Assembly: GCF_003383615.1 (NCBI RefSeq)
Contig: NZ_QNUL01000025.1
Span: 37,605-101,604, forward strand
DNA: 64,000 bases
Direction: 5' to 3'
Source of the DNA: Dyadobacter luteus
GTDB taxonomy: Bacteria > Bacteroidota > Bacteroidia > Cytophagales > Spirosomataceae
The notes below the pieces were generated by a model that saw only the letters and a program-made list of their open reading frames with translations, was not told the origin of the DNA and ran no database searches. The translations under genes were made by a program, and so were the position numbers. This document shows positions 43,156-52,195 of the stretch, one piece after another. Numbering within the stretch: position 1 is the first letter of the stretch; each line of letters starts with the position of its first letter.

Positions 43156-44568
43156 TCAGTAACCCTGATTCTGCGTGATCTTGTTGTTCTGATCTCTTAC
43201 GATATTGGGAACAGGCAAGACAAGTTTGTTGTCCGTAATATTCTTACCCTTCGTTTTCAGTACTTCTACTGCCCGACCCGTTCTTTTCAGATCAAACCAA
43301 CGTTGGAATTCGAATGCCAGCTCTACCCGTCTTTCATGTTCGAGTGCCAAAGCAACGGTATTGTATTTTGCAGGATACGACGTTGCACCATATAGTGGCA
43401 GATTTGCTCTTTTTCGTACCTCGTTCAGATAACTTACTTCGCCTGTCGCTTCAGTAAGCAGCAATAACAAATCGGCATAACGCAACACCATAAAATTGTT
43501 ATTTGCAGCAATATCCTGATTGATCAGCGGTGCAGATTTATCCATCCATTTTTTTGGGAAACGTGCCGGAGTAAACACACCTTTGGCATCTACAAACCCG
43601 GTATCAATAGAAGCAAACTTTCTACTGTCTCCTGTTTCAAATTCATTCCAGATATCATCTACAGCCTGGTTCATACCAGAACCGTAGAACCCAAGTGCAT
43701 TGGAATTCGGGAAAAACTCACGATGATAAACGCTGAACGGATGAATCGCCGACCCTCCCAGAAACTGTATCTCAAAAATCGACTCCTTCGTATTTTTCAC
43801 TTTGGGATCCCACAGCGATGTGTAAGCCGGCAACAGTTCATATTGTTTGCTATCATACACTTCTTTGAGTTCCTTTGCTGCATTGGTCTTGTCTCCTGTC
43901 ATTAAGTAGGCCTTCCCCAAAAGTGTCTGTGCTGCACCTTTGGTAGCACGACCAACAAGAGATGGAGCAGCAGCCAGTTTGCCTTTAGCTTCCGTCAGAT
44001 CTTTGATCACCTGGGCCTTTATCTCAGCAGCGGGCGATCTTAGTACATTATAACTTTCAGCTGCTGTAATCGGCTTGATCACAAGAGGTACATCTCCCCA
44101 GATCTGTACCATGTTGTAATAGTAAAGTCCGCGAAGGAACAGCATTTCACCTTGCAGTTTTGTTTTGTAATCAGCATCCAGCGTTGCTCCTTCCAGCTTG
44201 TCCAGTACAATATTGATGTTGTAAAGTGAGCGGTAGAAATCCTGCCAAAACTGATAAACAAGTGTATTTGCAGGCGCCAGTGTATAGTCCCTGAACTGCC
44301 ACTTATCAGCCTGGTTACCTGATATATTGTATATCGTGGCATTATCAGCCATCAATTCACCTGCATAGGAAACGGCACCCTGCGGATGGTAAACCGTGTA
44401 AAGTGTATTGTAGGCGGCAGTTGCAGCAAGGTCAAAGTCCGCCTTTGTTTTATAAAAGTTCTCTGCATTCGGATTAGATGCCGGTGCGAGTGTCAGAAAC
44501 GACTCCTTGCAGCCCCAGGAGCCCACAGTAAGACTGACTATTGACAATAAAAGAATTAGCTTTTTCAT
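43156..44568 (-). CDS. SusD/RagB-family lipoprotein
   Basis: A 470-residue surface lipoprotein. I start it at MKKLILLLSIVSLTVGSWGC (C20 as lipid site); the frame from 44580 adds four residues. Features of the family are LQGEMLFLRGLYYYNMVQIW, the ASNPNAENFYKTKADFDLAA start, NFMVLRYADLLLLLTEAT and the C-terminal HERRVELAFEFQRWFDLKRT and TQNQGY. It is the lid/binding partner of the SusC encoded 56 bases upstream and should bind a plant oligosaccharide handled by the propeller and GH127 enzymes that follow. Confidence 0.94.
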   Translation of the reverse strand: MKKLILLLSIVSLTVGSWGCKESFLTLAPASNPNAENFYKTKADFDLAATAAYNTLYTVYHPQGAVSYAGELMADNATIYNISGNQADKWQFRDYTLAPANTLVYQFWQDFYRSLYNINIVLDKLEGATLDADYKTKLQGEMLFLRGLYYYNMVQIWGDVPLVIKPITAAESYNVLRSPAAEIKAQVIKDLTEAKGKLAAAPSLVGRATKGAAQTLLGKAYLMTGDKTNAAKELKEVYDSKQYELLPAYTSLWDPKVKNTKESIFEIQFLGGSAIHPFSVYHREFFPNSNALGFYGSGMNQAVDDIWNEFETGDSRKFASIDTGFVDAKGVFTPARFPKKWMDKSAPLINQDIAANNNFMVLRYADLLLLLTEATGEVSYLNEVRKRANLPLYGATSYPAKYNTVALALEHERRVELAFEFQRWFDLKRTGRAVEVLKTKGKNITDNKLVLPVPNIVRDQNNKITQNQGY

Positions 44569-44624
44569 TGTATATCTCATTTGAAAATGTGCAGAAAACG
44601 CACACTCTGTTTGATAAATCGGTG

Positions 44625-47600
44625 TTAAATATCAGCTTTGATACCTACAGTGATTACTCTCGGAAGTGGATATGAGCCATAATCCACTCCTGCAAATGCT
44701 CCCGGAACCGGCGCATTACCGCTCGTGTAAGAACCGGAAGTTTCCATACTGCTACTGTATGAGGTAGTTCCATAAGTCGTGTTTTCCGGATCGTAACCCA
44801 GATATTTACTGAACAGATGGACGTTCTCTGCATTCACATAAATCCGCGCATCTTTCATTTTCAGTTTACCTGCCCAAGCCGATGGAATACTGTAGGAAAC
44901 TCTTATGTTTTTCAGGCGGACAAATGAGGCGTCTTCCACCCAATAAGAAGAAAATTGCTTTTGCAGACCCAGGTAATTCACGCTCGGCTTGAAGTGTTTA
45001 CCATCTCCCGGATTGCTCTCTGAGCGCCAGTACTGATACATGCTTTCGTAGAAATTTCGACCATTGTCCCAGGTTCCCAGAAAGCGCACATTGTTGTTGG
45101 CAATTTCTCCGCCAAAAGAGCCCTGAAAAAGAAATGACAGCTCAAAACCTTTGTAACCCACTGTATTGGTGATACCAGTAATAAAATCAGGCTGGTTGTT
45201 ACCAATAATTGTACGGTCGGCATCAGTAATCTGACCGTCGCCATTTACATCACGTACGCGGGGATCACCTGGTGTTGTGCTGGAGTGATGCGGGTAGCCA
45301 TCTATTTCCGCCTGGTTTTTAAACACACCATCAAAGATGTAGCCGTAGAAATTAGAAACCGGTTGACCTACTTCTGTTCTGACAGTCACCACGTTATCAA
45401 CGTATTGGATTGGTGCATTACCTGGCCCAAGTTGCAGTACTTTATTGCGGTTACGTGAAATATTGAAATCGGTTGTCCAGGTAACAGCACCGGTGAGGTT
45501 TTTGCTTGAAATATTCAGTTCCACACCACGGTTACGCATTTTACCAATGTTTGTCAGCTGAGAAGAAAACCCTGTGATATCCGGAATAGGAACGAACAGA
45601 AGCATATCTCTTGTGATCGAATTATAGACTTCCGCGGAAACATTCACACGGTTGTTGTATAATCCCAGATCCAGTCCCAGATTGAACTGATCCGTTTTTT
45701 CCCATTTCAAAGTGGGGTTAGATAAACCACTCACTTTTAAGCCATTCGCCAGCGTTCCTCCGTTTACATAAGGTGCAGAACCCAACAGACTGATTGCGCC
45801 ATAGTTAGGAATCTGATTATTACCCGTCACGCCATAGCTCGCTCTCAATTTAAGGTTACTTACTGCCGGAATGGCTGACATGAAAGTCTCATCCGAAATT
45901 AACCATCCTGCTGATACCGAAGGAAAATATCCCCATTTGTTAGCTTCACCGAAGCGTGACATTCCATCACGACGGATCGCACCGGTCACGAAATATTTCC
46001 CTTTCAGGTTGTATTGTACACGTGCCAGATACGAGATCAGCGACCATTCACTGGCAGTGGTATTTCCGGCAGTTACCGTTCCGGCGTTCAGAGTATGTAC
46101 CAGATCATTCGGGAAATTATTGGCCGCTACATACATCGTTTCATCCCGCTGCTTCTGCACCGTGTAACCTAAAAGCCCTGTCAGTGCATGATCTCCAAAT
46201 TTCTTGTCGTACGTAAATGTGTTTTCGCTCAACCAGTTGAACATGTAATTGCTTCCTGCATTCGCCTGGGCTGCCAATACAGAGGAGTAGCCATATTTCT
46301 GCTTATCGTTCCAGTAAAAATTATTTCTTGTATTGTATAAATTACCGCTGATACTTGTACGGAAGCGAAGATCTTTAATCAGCTCATATTCCAAAAATCC
46401 GGTCGCCAAAGTATTGAATGACTTCCGTCCTTTATCCACTTCACGTGTAAGCGAGTAAGGATGCCAAAGATTCATATCAGCATAGGAAGTAAAACGAAAC
46501 CAAGTGGAATTCGGATCACGGAAACCGTAGTTGCCATTTTCATTGTATACCGGGAAGTGAGGATTGCTCTGCAGCCCCAAACTGATTACGTCACTTTTTC
46601 CTTGTGTTCCTTCCGTCCGGTCAAAAATGGATGTTAAGCCCAGATTCAAACCTAAAGTAAGTTTATCTGTAACAGACGTTCTCACGTTCGAACGAATCGC
46701 CAGACGTTTGTAATAGTTCTGATCCAGAACGGCAGTCTGATCCAGGTACGAGCCCGAGAACATATATTGCGTTTTTTCAGTACCACCCGACACGCTCAGT
46801 TGCGCATTCACAGAAGGTGCTGTGCGAAACATCGCCTCCTGCCAGTCGGTGCCCTTACCAAACTGTTCGGGATTATTAACGAAATCCTCAGGGATGCGTA
46901 AAGTTGCCGGTCTAACGCTGTTAGGATCACCGGCTTTACCGCCCTGTGCCATCCATGCATTGTTCTTAGCATCTTTGTAGGTTTCGATAAATTGTTGTGC
47001 ATCCATCATTTTCACACGACGTACTACTTTTTGTGAGCCGTACTCCAGGTTCGCACTCACGCTTACCTTTCCGGCTTTTCCAAGCTTTGTCGTTACCAGC
47101 ACTACTCCACTCGATCCCCGTGAACCATAAATAGCTGCCGAAGATGCATCTTTTAGCACTTCAATCGACTCAATATCAGATGGGTTGATCAGATTAAGGT
47201 TAAAGTTTTCCAAAGGGACGCCATCAACGACGATCAACGGATTGGTGCCGGCAGTGATAGAACTGACGCCACGAATTTTAATAACAGGAGAAGCCCCCGG
47301 CGCACCCTGAGACTGAGAAATGTTCACACCCGGAAGTGTTCCGGCCAACGATTGCGTTACGTTACTAAATGACCGGTCTTTGAACTTATCATAGTTAATC
47401 GAAATCACAGAACCTGTCACTGCACGTTTGCTTTGCGTACCATACCCCACCACGACCACTTCCTCCAGTGACTTATTCTCAGGAGAAATCTGCACGTTAA
47501 TGTCTGTTCTGTTACCAACAGTTTCTTCGATTGATTTGTAACCTACAAAACTAAAAACCAGTACAGTGGAAGGTCCCGGCACCTCCAGTTGAAACGAACC

Positions 47601-47771
47601 GTCGGCGTTGGTGGTGGTACCGCGTTGCGTGCCTTTAATCACCACGCTTACTCCCGGAAGGGCATCAGCATCACTGACGCCTGTTACCCGGCCCTTTACA
47701 GCGACTGTCTGGGCATGTAGCGCAGGCACAGTCAGCAAGCAGGCAAGAATTATACGTAAGATTGTTTTCAT
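44625..47771 (-). CDS. SusC/RagA-family TonB-dependent outer-membrane transporter
   Basis: A 1048-residue receptor. Signal peptide about 1-20 (ALHAQ), then a carboxypeptidase-D-like domain (VKGRVTGVSDADALPGVSVV), the SusC box EEVVVVGYGTQSKRAVTGSV, plug (IESIEVLKDASSAAIYGSRG) and barrel ending RVITVGIKADI. There is no STN domain, so signalling through FecR is not expected. It starts the SusC-SusD-propeller-GH127 operon. A long AT-rich leader precedes it with a perfect TTTTCGAAAA palindrome at 47823-47832. Import would be energised by TonB/ExbBD; none of those genes is in the window. Confidence 0.95.
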   Translation of the reverse strand: MKTILRIILACLLTVPALHAQTVAVKGRVTGVSDADALPGVSVVIKGTQRGTTTNADGSFQLEVPGPSTVLVFSFVGYKSIEETVGNRTDINVQISPENKSLEEVVVVGYGTQSKRAVTGSVISINYDKFKDRSFSNVTQSLAGTLPGVNISQSQGAPGASPVIKIRGVSSITAGTNPLIVVDGVPLENFNLNLINPSDIESIEVLKDASSAAIYGSRGSSGVVLVTTKLGKAGKVSVSANLEYGSQKVVRRVKMMDAQQFIETYKDAKNNAWMAQGGKAGDPNSVRPATLRIPEDFVNNPEQFGKGTDWQEAMFRTAPSVNAQLSVSGGTEKTQYMFSGSYLDQTAVLDQNYYKRLAIRSNVRTSVTDKLTLGLNLGLTSIFDRTEGTQGKSDVISLGLQSNPHFPVYNENGNYGFRDPNSTWFRFTSYADMNLWHPYSLTREVDKGRKSFNTLATGFLEYELIKDLRFRTSISGNLYNTRNNFYWNDKQKYGYSSVLAAQANAGSNYMFNWLSENTFTYDKKFGDHALTGLLGYTVQKQRDETMYVAANNFPNDLVHTLNAGTVTAGNTTASEWSLISYLARVQYNLKGKYFVTGAIRRDGMSRFGEANKWGYFPSVSAGWLISDETFMSAIPAVSNLKLRASYGVTGNNQIPNYGAISLLGSAPYVNGGTLANGLKVSGLSNPTLKWEKTDQFNLGLDLGLYNNRVNVSAEVYNSITRDMLLFVPIPDITGFSSQLTNIGKMRNRGVELNISSKNLTGAVTWTTDFNISRNRNKVLQLGPGNAPIQYVDNVVTVRTEVGQPVSNFYGYIFDGVFKNQAEIDGYPHHSSTTPGDPRVRDVNGDGQITDADRTIIGNNQPDFITGITNTVGYKGFELSFLFQGSFGGEIANNNVRFLGTWDNGRNFYESMYQYWRSESNPGDGKHFKPSVNYLGLQKQFSSYWVEDASFVRLKNIRVSYSIPSAWAGKLKMKDARIYVNAENVHLFSKYLGYDPENTTYGTTSYSSSMETSGSYTSGNAPVPGAFAGVDYGSYPLPRVITVGIKADI

Positions 47772-48199
47772 AAACAGTTAATGGATGGGGAACGAGATGG
47801 GACTTTTCTTTATTTTCTATTTTTTTCGAAAATTAAGTATTTATTATTAATCAAAAAACATTTTCACATATTTTATGTGTTTTTTTAATAATTAATTGAC
47901 TAATCGCCTCCATTCAGGCAAATTAATCACCATATAAGAATAGGAGTGATAAATAATAAATAGTTAAAAAAAGGAAATAAAGAAGATTTTGTATAGAACG
48001 AGAAGTCTGGGTACATCGTCGTAAATCCAAAGCATGTAGATTGCGACTCATCCGATCGTTGCGGCAACCAAATAGTTAACCAAAGTGTGATATCTTTGAC
48101 CTGATGCGGTATACGATACATCAAGTATCCTGAAAGGCATGAGGGAGTTTAAAAATCGACGCGACCATACTGTTACCACTAATCCTATTGCAATAACCC
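47772..48199. other. 428-base gap between divergent SusC and hydrolase genes
   Basis: No credible gene lies here; a 65-codon frame on the minus strand is unsupported. The left part (to about 47960) is very AT-rich, with the perfect palindrome TTTTCGAAAA at 47823-47832 close to the SusC start and an inverted pair ACATA/TATGT around 47866-47877. The right part holds the promoter box of the cysteine-hydrolase gene. Confidence 0.5.
48091..48098 (+). promoter_or_regulatory. Bacteroidota-type -7 box for the cysteine hydrolase gene
   Basis: TATCTTTG matches TAnnTTTG exactly and would give a leader of roughly 95 bases before the ATG at 48200. No well-spaced -33 TTG is visible, so this is a partial match. 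Confidence 0.45.
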
Positions 48200-48751
48200 A
48201 TGATAAATAGAAAAGCATTTCTGGTCATTGATATGCAGAAAGGTTCGTTTACGGAACTTACACCCCGTTACGATACAGCCGGCGTGATTTACCGAATCAA
48301 TCTGATTGCAAATGCATTCCGTGTCAACTCATTACCTGTATTTCTTATTCAGCACGACGGCACAACTGCAGGCAATTTTGTACCTTATACCGAAGAGTGG
48401 GAATTATTGGACGAACTTCATGTAGAAGCTGGCGACAATTTGATTAGCAAATTCGCCAATGATGTGTTTTATTGTTCCAATCTTCAATCACAACTGGAAC
48501 AGCATTCGATTGATGAATTAGTCATATCCGGATGTGCGACAGATTTCTGCGTAGAAGCAACAATCCAATCAGCATTATCAAAGGATTATAAAATAACAGT
48601 ACTTGAGGATGGTCATACGACCGGAGAAAGGCCGCATTTGAGAGCAGTTCAGGTGGTTGAGCATTACAACTGGGTTTGGAAAAATATGATCCCTACAAAA
48701 GGAGCTGTAGTTGTTAAACCACACCACTTGGTTTTAGAAGAATTAGCATAG
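48200..48751 (+). CDS. Cysteine hydrolase, isochorismatase family
   Basis: A 183-residue cytosolic enzyme with the family catalytic triad visible: D11 in FLVIDMQKGSF, K84 in LISKFANDVFY and C117 in SGCATDFCVEAT. The fold is the nicotinamidase/isochorismatase alpha-beta type and the length is normal. Substrates of the family include nicotinamide, ureidoacrylate and other amides, and nothing nearby picks one. It is a single gene, divergent from a SusC and convergent with a small membrane-protein gene. Confidence 0.92.
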   Translation: MINRKAFLVIDMQKGSFTELTPRYDTAGVIYRINLIANAFRVNSLPVFLIQHDGTTAGNFVPYTEEWELLDELHVEAGDNLISKFANDVFYCSNLQSQLEQHSIDELVISGCATDFCVEATIQSALSKDYKITVLEDGHTTGERPHLRAVQVVEHYNWVWKNMIPTKGAVVVKPHHLVLEELA

Positions 48752-48820
48752 AGTTGCGAACTGCTAATCAAATCTATTTTGCTCTATATTCTTTGATTTC
48801 TTCAATTGTTGTGGCGCTAC

Positions 48821-49120
48821 TTACTGACCTTCTTCTCTGTTGATCGTAATGGCATGGATAATTTTCTGCAATTGCTGGTCCTTTTCGTGGAGCAGATCTT
48901 CTAACTCTGTAATTTTCTCAGTATGAGCCTTCTCCTTCTTCTCCAGCTCTTCCCGCTGGCCTGCATTCATTTCCCGCAAAATATAGAGAGTCAGTACGAA
49001 CAAACCAGCTGTGATCAGTTGAAAGAATTTGTCGTACGACATTACAGCCACCATATAAGTAAGAACAAATACGATAAAACCGATCATGAATCGTGCAATG
49101 GCAAACTGTCTGAACATCAT
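48821..49120 (-). CDS. Small membrane protein with a coiled-coil tail
   Basis: A 99-residue protein with two membrane helices (FMIGFIVFVLTYMVAVMSY at about 11-29 and FFQLITAGLFVLTLYIL at about 32-48) and then a charged coiled coil (EELEKKEKAHTEKITELEDL, LLHEKDQQLQKIIHAI) to the end. No family is recognised. It is 2 bases downstream of the YchJ-like gene on the same strand, so the two are co-transcribed. The shape suggests a membrane-tethered scaffold; function unknown. Confidence 0.7.
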   Translation of the reverse strand: MMFRQFAIARFMIGFIVFVLTYMVAVMSYDKFFQLITAGLFVLTLYILREMNAGQREELEKKEKAHTEKITELEDLLHEKDQQLQKIIHAITINREEGQ

Positions 49121-49122
49121 TA

Positions 49123-49512
49123 TTATTTGTTTATATCCTCACCAAAAACACCATCCAGGTAAAACCATTTTCCATTTTCGAAAATAAAAGAAGATTTCTC
49201 ATGGTGCACCTGCAACTTTCCATCTCTGCTACGATAGTGTGCTTTGAACTCCACCGTGTCACCGGTTGCCTCCAATACTTCTAATTGTTTCCAGCTGTTT
49301 GACTTGGCCCATTGCTCAATATCTTCCTTCGATGTACTACCCCTCTGTGAGCTGTGCGTAGTTTCGTAGAGATACTGACTGGCAGCCATCACATAGGCAC
49401 TATAGCGTGAACGCATTAATTTTTCAGGGGAATCTGCCTTAACAACGCCGTTGATCAAAGGAGCACAGCAACGTGAATAGGGTTGTTTATTTCCGCAAAA
49501 ACAATTTTTCAT
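49123..49512 (-). CDS. YchJ-family protein with SEC-C-like zinc motif
   Basis: A 129-residue protein. The start CFCGNKQPYSRCCAPLING carries the CxCG...CC zinc-binding motif. The conserved segments SPEKLMRSRYSAYVMAASQY, LYETTHSSQRG and VEFKAHYRSRDGKLQVHHEK match the YchJ/UPF0225 (NTF2-like) family. The end FENGKWFYLDG is typical. Function is unknown; a metal-binding cytosolic protein is likely. It is followed almost directly by the small coiled-coil membrane protein. Confidence 0.92.
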   Translation of the reverse strand: MKNCFCGNKQPYSRCCAPLINGVVKADSPEKLMRSRYSAYVMAASQYLYETTHSSQRGSTSKEDIEQWAKSNSWKQLEVLEATGDTVEFKAHYRSRDGKLQVHHEKSSFIFENGKWFYLDGVFGEDINK

Positions 49513-49661
49513 GATGAACGATTAAACACAATCACACCTGGCTATCACATTGATGATAAACCACTTGGCAAATACCTGGCATTGCCGCTGGTGTAGTTTT
49601 AGTAAAGTACAAATACGAAAATACCTATTTTTAAAACATTCATACTAAATCTCATCGCAAT

Positions 49662-49802
49662 ATGGCAGCTGCAATATATATTTCCATGCTCATCCTGCTC
49701 TGGTATGGTATCAAGGAGGCAAAGAAAAGTAAGCCGAACTGGCACCGTGCTGTTGTGTCCACAATGATGTGGCCTTTCACAATCTTTTATAAAGACAGAT
49801 AA
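49662..49802 (+). CDS. 46-residue small membrane protein
   Basis: A short frame between the YchJ and flavin-binding genes encodes MAAAIYISMLILLWYGIKEA, then a basic loop (KKSKPNWHRA) and a second hydrophobic patch (VVSTMMWPFTIFYKDR). It has an ATG, a positive-charge pattern suited to a membrane helix and stop TAA at 49800-49802. I see no homologue from memory. It may be a genuine small protein or chance. The remaining 250 bases around it hold nothing else I can support. Confidence 0.4.
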   Translation: MAAAIYISMLILLWYGIKEAKKSKPNWHRAVVSTMMWPFTIFYKDR

Positions 49803-49908
49803 TACAACTTCCTGAATAATCTTAGTGAAGCCCTATCTGTCTGAGCCGTTCAGACCAGATGGAATGATCTTTGTTGTAGTTATGCTATACTTTAAATCAG
49901 CATAAGAT

Positions 49909-50448
49909 ATGGACAGCATTAATCAACAACAACCCGAAGAAAACCATCAGGATTTATTTGCCGCCGAAGCAGGAGAAAAGATCAAGGAGTTGGCAAGCGC
50001 CGCCAACACATGTTTCTTTTGTACCGGAATCAAAACAGGACATCCTTTGAATGTGCGCCCGATGTCAATCCAGAAAGTGCAGGACGACGGCGTATTCTGG
50101 TTCCTGAGCGCAGACGACAGCCACAAAAATCAGGAAATCCATGAAAATCCTTATGTACAGCTCTTGTTTCAGGGATCTAAATATTCCGATTTCCTGAGTA
50201 TCTACGGCACTGCAAGTATCTCCAAAGAAAAAGCAATTATAGAAGAGCTCTGGAGCCCTGTTTTGAAAGCGTGGTTTACAGAAGGAATCGACGATCCACG
50301 TATCACAGTCATCAAAGTAGAAACCAAAGACGGATACTACTGGGACAATAAACACGGAAACGCCATCGCCTTTGTAAAAACCCTTTACGGAGCGGCAGTT
50401 GGGAAGACATTAGACGATTCCATCGAAGGTCGTTTGGTAACCGAATAA
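49909..50448 (+). CDS. Pyridoxamine-5'-phosphate-oxidase-fold flavin protein (general stress protein 26 type)
   Basis: A 179-residue protein with the split-barrel flavin fold: ANTCFFCTGIKTGHPLNVRP, DGVFWFLSADDSHKNQEIHE, NPYVQLLFQGSKYSDFLSIY and GTASISKEKAIIEELWSPVL, then KAWFTEGIDDPRITVIKVET. Family members bind FMN or FAD and are often stress-induced, although the exact reaction is seldom known. It is a single gene, closed by a strong hairpin terminator that also serves the SusD gene on the other strand. Confidence 0.9.
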   Translation: MDSINQQQPEENHQDLFAAEAGEKIKELASAANTCFFCTGIKTGHPLNVRPMSIQKVQDDGVFWFLSADDSHKNQEIHENPYVQLLFQGSKYSDFLSIYGTASISKEKAIIEELWSPVLKAWFTEGIDDPRITVIKVETKDGYYWDNKHGNAIAFVKTLYGAAVGKTLDDSIEGRLVTE

Positions 50449-50468
50449 CCTCCACTGTATGCAAAGAA

Positions 50469-50507
50469 AAAGCCTCCCGACCTTGCACATTGCAACCGGG
50501 AGGCTTT
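50469..50507. terminator. Bidirectional Rho-independent terminator
   Basis: AAAGCCTCCCG (50469-50479) and CGGGAGGCTTT (50497-50507) form a perfect 11-bp stem with a 17-base loop, flanked by an A-rich stretch on the left and T-rich on the right. It lies between the convergent flavin-protein and SusD genes and can stop transcription from both. Confidence 0.88.
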
Positions 50508-50521
50508 GCTGTTTCAATTTA

Positions 50522-52183
50522 TCAATAACCAGGGTTTTGAGCAAATTCTCCCTGATTCAAATCCAAAGCGCGGTTTGGGATAGGTCTGAGGATTTTCAAA
50601 GCACCATTTACACCTGCAAAAGGATCGTTTCCGTTATTGTACCATTTCCTGACATCCTTGTTGTATTTACGGCTGCGTTCTACCAAAGTTCCGGTACGTT
50701 TCAGATCAAACCAGCGGTGGTATTCACCCACTAACTCACGTCCCCGCTCATCCAGAATATATTCCAGATTCACCTGTGCAGCTGTAATACTCAGATCAAC
50801 TCCGGTTTTTGCGGCTCTTTTTCTTACAGCATTGATACGCTCAGCAGCCAAGGCATTGTTTCCTGACTTGAAATATGCTTCTGCGGCAATCAGATATGTT
50901 TCTCCAAGTCGGGCAATAAAGAAGTCGCGGGTACTGCTGGCTGTACCAAACTGAGAAGTCGGGTCATCGAATTTCTTCACAGATGGTGTGTAATTATCCA
51001 AGACAACCGTCCGGCCCGCCTCCCACTCTGCGGAATAAGGATAGATGATCGTATTGGTACGTCTTGCCGGATCAGCAGCGCGCCATGCAGTCAAAGCAGC
51101 CGGACTATTTACCCATTTCGGTGCATAATAATACTGCACATTCAAGGTATTGCGCTCTGTACTTTTTGTATAATAATCATAATATCTGCTGTAAAAATTG
51201 ATCATGAAAGTGGCATCGAACCGCGCATCATCCTGTGTGAACAGATCGAAGGTGTACATCGTAGGGCATAACGCATAGGTTCTGTTCGGATAGCCCAATA
51301 CCGCACCTTGTCCGCCAAAATAGGGACCAAAGTATGCAGACTGTGTATTCCCGCCAGATGTTTCTGTAGGCAATGAACCAGCAGCAAACTGTATTGAAAA
51401 AAGGACTTCATTATTAATGTCCTTACCCGGATAAAACAAATCTTCAAAGCTGATCGTCAGCGCTTGTCCCGCTATCGCCGCGTCTGCCAGCGTAGCTGCT
51501 GTTTTGAAATCTTCTGCATTACCGAATGTTTCGTAACCACGCGTCAGATGCACCTTTGCCAGCATGTGACGGATTGCCCTTTTGGTTACCCGCCCGAACT
51601 CAGCATTCGGTACAGTTTCCTGTACCAATCCCAGAGCTTCGTTCATTTCTGTAATGACGAAATTATACACCTCGCTGGCTGTGTTTCTTTTGAAAGCATC
51701 CACCGGTTCGGTAAAACGTTCAGTCACAATACCTACGCCTCCAAACGTCTGAACCGCCAGGAAGTAATAGTAAGCCCGCAAAAATTTCATCTCTCCTTTT
51801 CTGGCTCCCAGGGTTGGCGAAGCCGCCGTAATATCGTTGAAGTGAATGGCGGTATTAATAACCTGTATTCCTTTGTATAGATTGGTATAAAAGGCTAATA
51901 CTTCCGCATCATCTGCAATCAGATTCTGGTACTCACTAATCCCGACAGGCTGCTGGGTTCTGCCTTCCACGTACATATCAGTACCCGCACAAAAAACCCA
52001 TGGCGCACTGTATACTGATCTTAATGATGAATACGCTGCATTGACAAGCTTTTCGTAACCTTCATTGGTAGCATAATATTGGTCGGAAACGATATTGGAT
52101 TTATTATCTTCTTTCAGAAAATCGTTGCACGAGCTCATCATAAACATGCTGAGCAGAAGTGCTGTTATTTTAAATATTTTCAT
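50522..52183 (-). CDS. SusD/RagB-family lipoprotein
   Basis: A 553-residue surface lipoprotein starting at MKIFKITALLLSMFMMSSC (C19); the longer frame from 52192 overlaps the SusC stop region and adds three residues. Family stretches are GEMKFLRAYYYFLAVQTFGG, FIARLGETYLIAAEAYFKSG, ILDERGRELVGEYHRWFDLK and the ending FAQNPGY. It pairs with the SusC encoded 12 bases upstream. It belongs to the kinase/DUF5060 cluster, so it probably captures the oligosaccharide those enzymes process. A strong terminator follows. Confidence 0.95.
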   Translation of the reverse strand: MKIFKITALLLSMFMMSSCNDFLKEDNKSNIVSDQYYATNEGYEKLVNAAYSSLRSVYSAPWVFCAGTDMYVEGRTQQPVGISEYQNLIADDAEVLAFYTNLYKGIQVINTAIHFNDITAASPTLGARKGEMKFLRAYYYFLAVQTFGGVGIVTERFTEPVDAFKRNTASEVYNFVITEMNEALGLVQETVPNAEFGRVTKRAIRHMLAKVHLTRGYETFGNAEDFKTAATLADAAIAGQALTISFEDLFYPGKDINNEVLFSIQFAAGSLPTETSGGNTQSAYFGPYFGGQGAVLGYPNRTYALCPTMYTFDLFTQDDARFDATFMINFYSRYYDYYTKSTERNTLNVQYYYAPKWVNSPAALTAWRAADPARRTNTIIYPYSAEWEAGRTVVLDNYTPSVKKFDDPTSQFGTASSTRDFFIARLGETYLIAAEAYFKSGNNALAAERINAVRKRAAKTGVDLSITAAQVNLEYILDERGRELVGEYHRWFDLKRTGTLVERSRKYNKDVRKWYNNGNDPFAGVNGALKILRPIPNRALDLNQGEFAQNPGY

Positions 52184-52195
52184 TGATCTCAACGA

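Noticed and set aside
47927..48124. A 65-codon minus-strand frame in the SusC/hydrolase gap
   Set aside because: Composition is biased by AT-rich DNA, it overlaps the -7 box at 48091, and it shows no recognisable feature.
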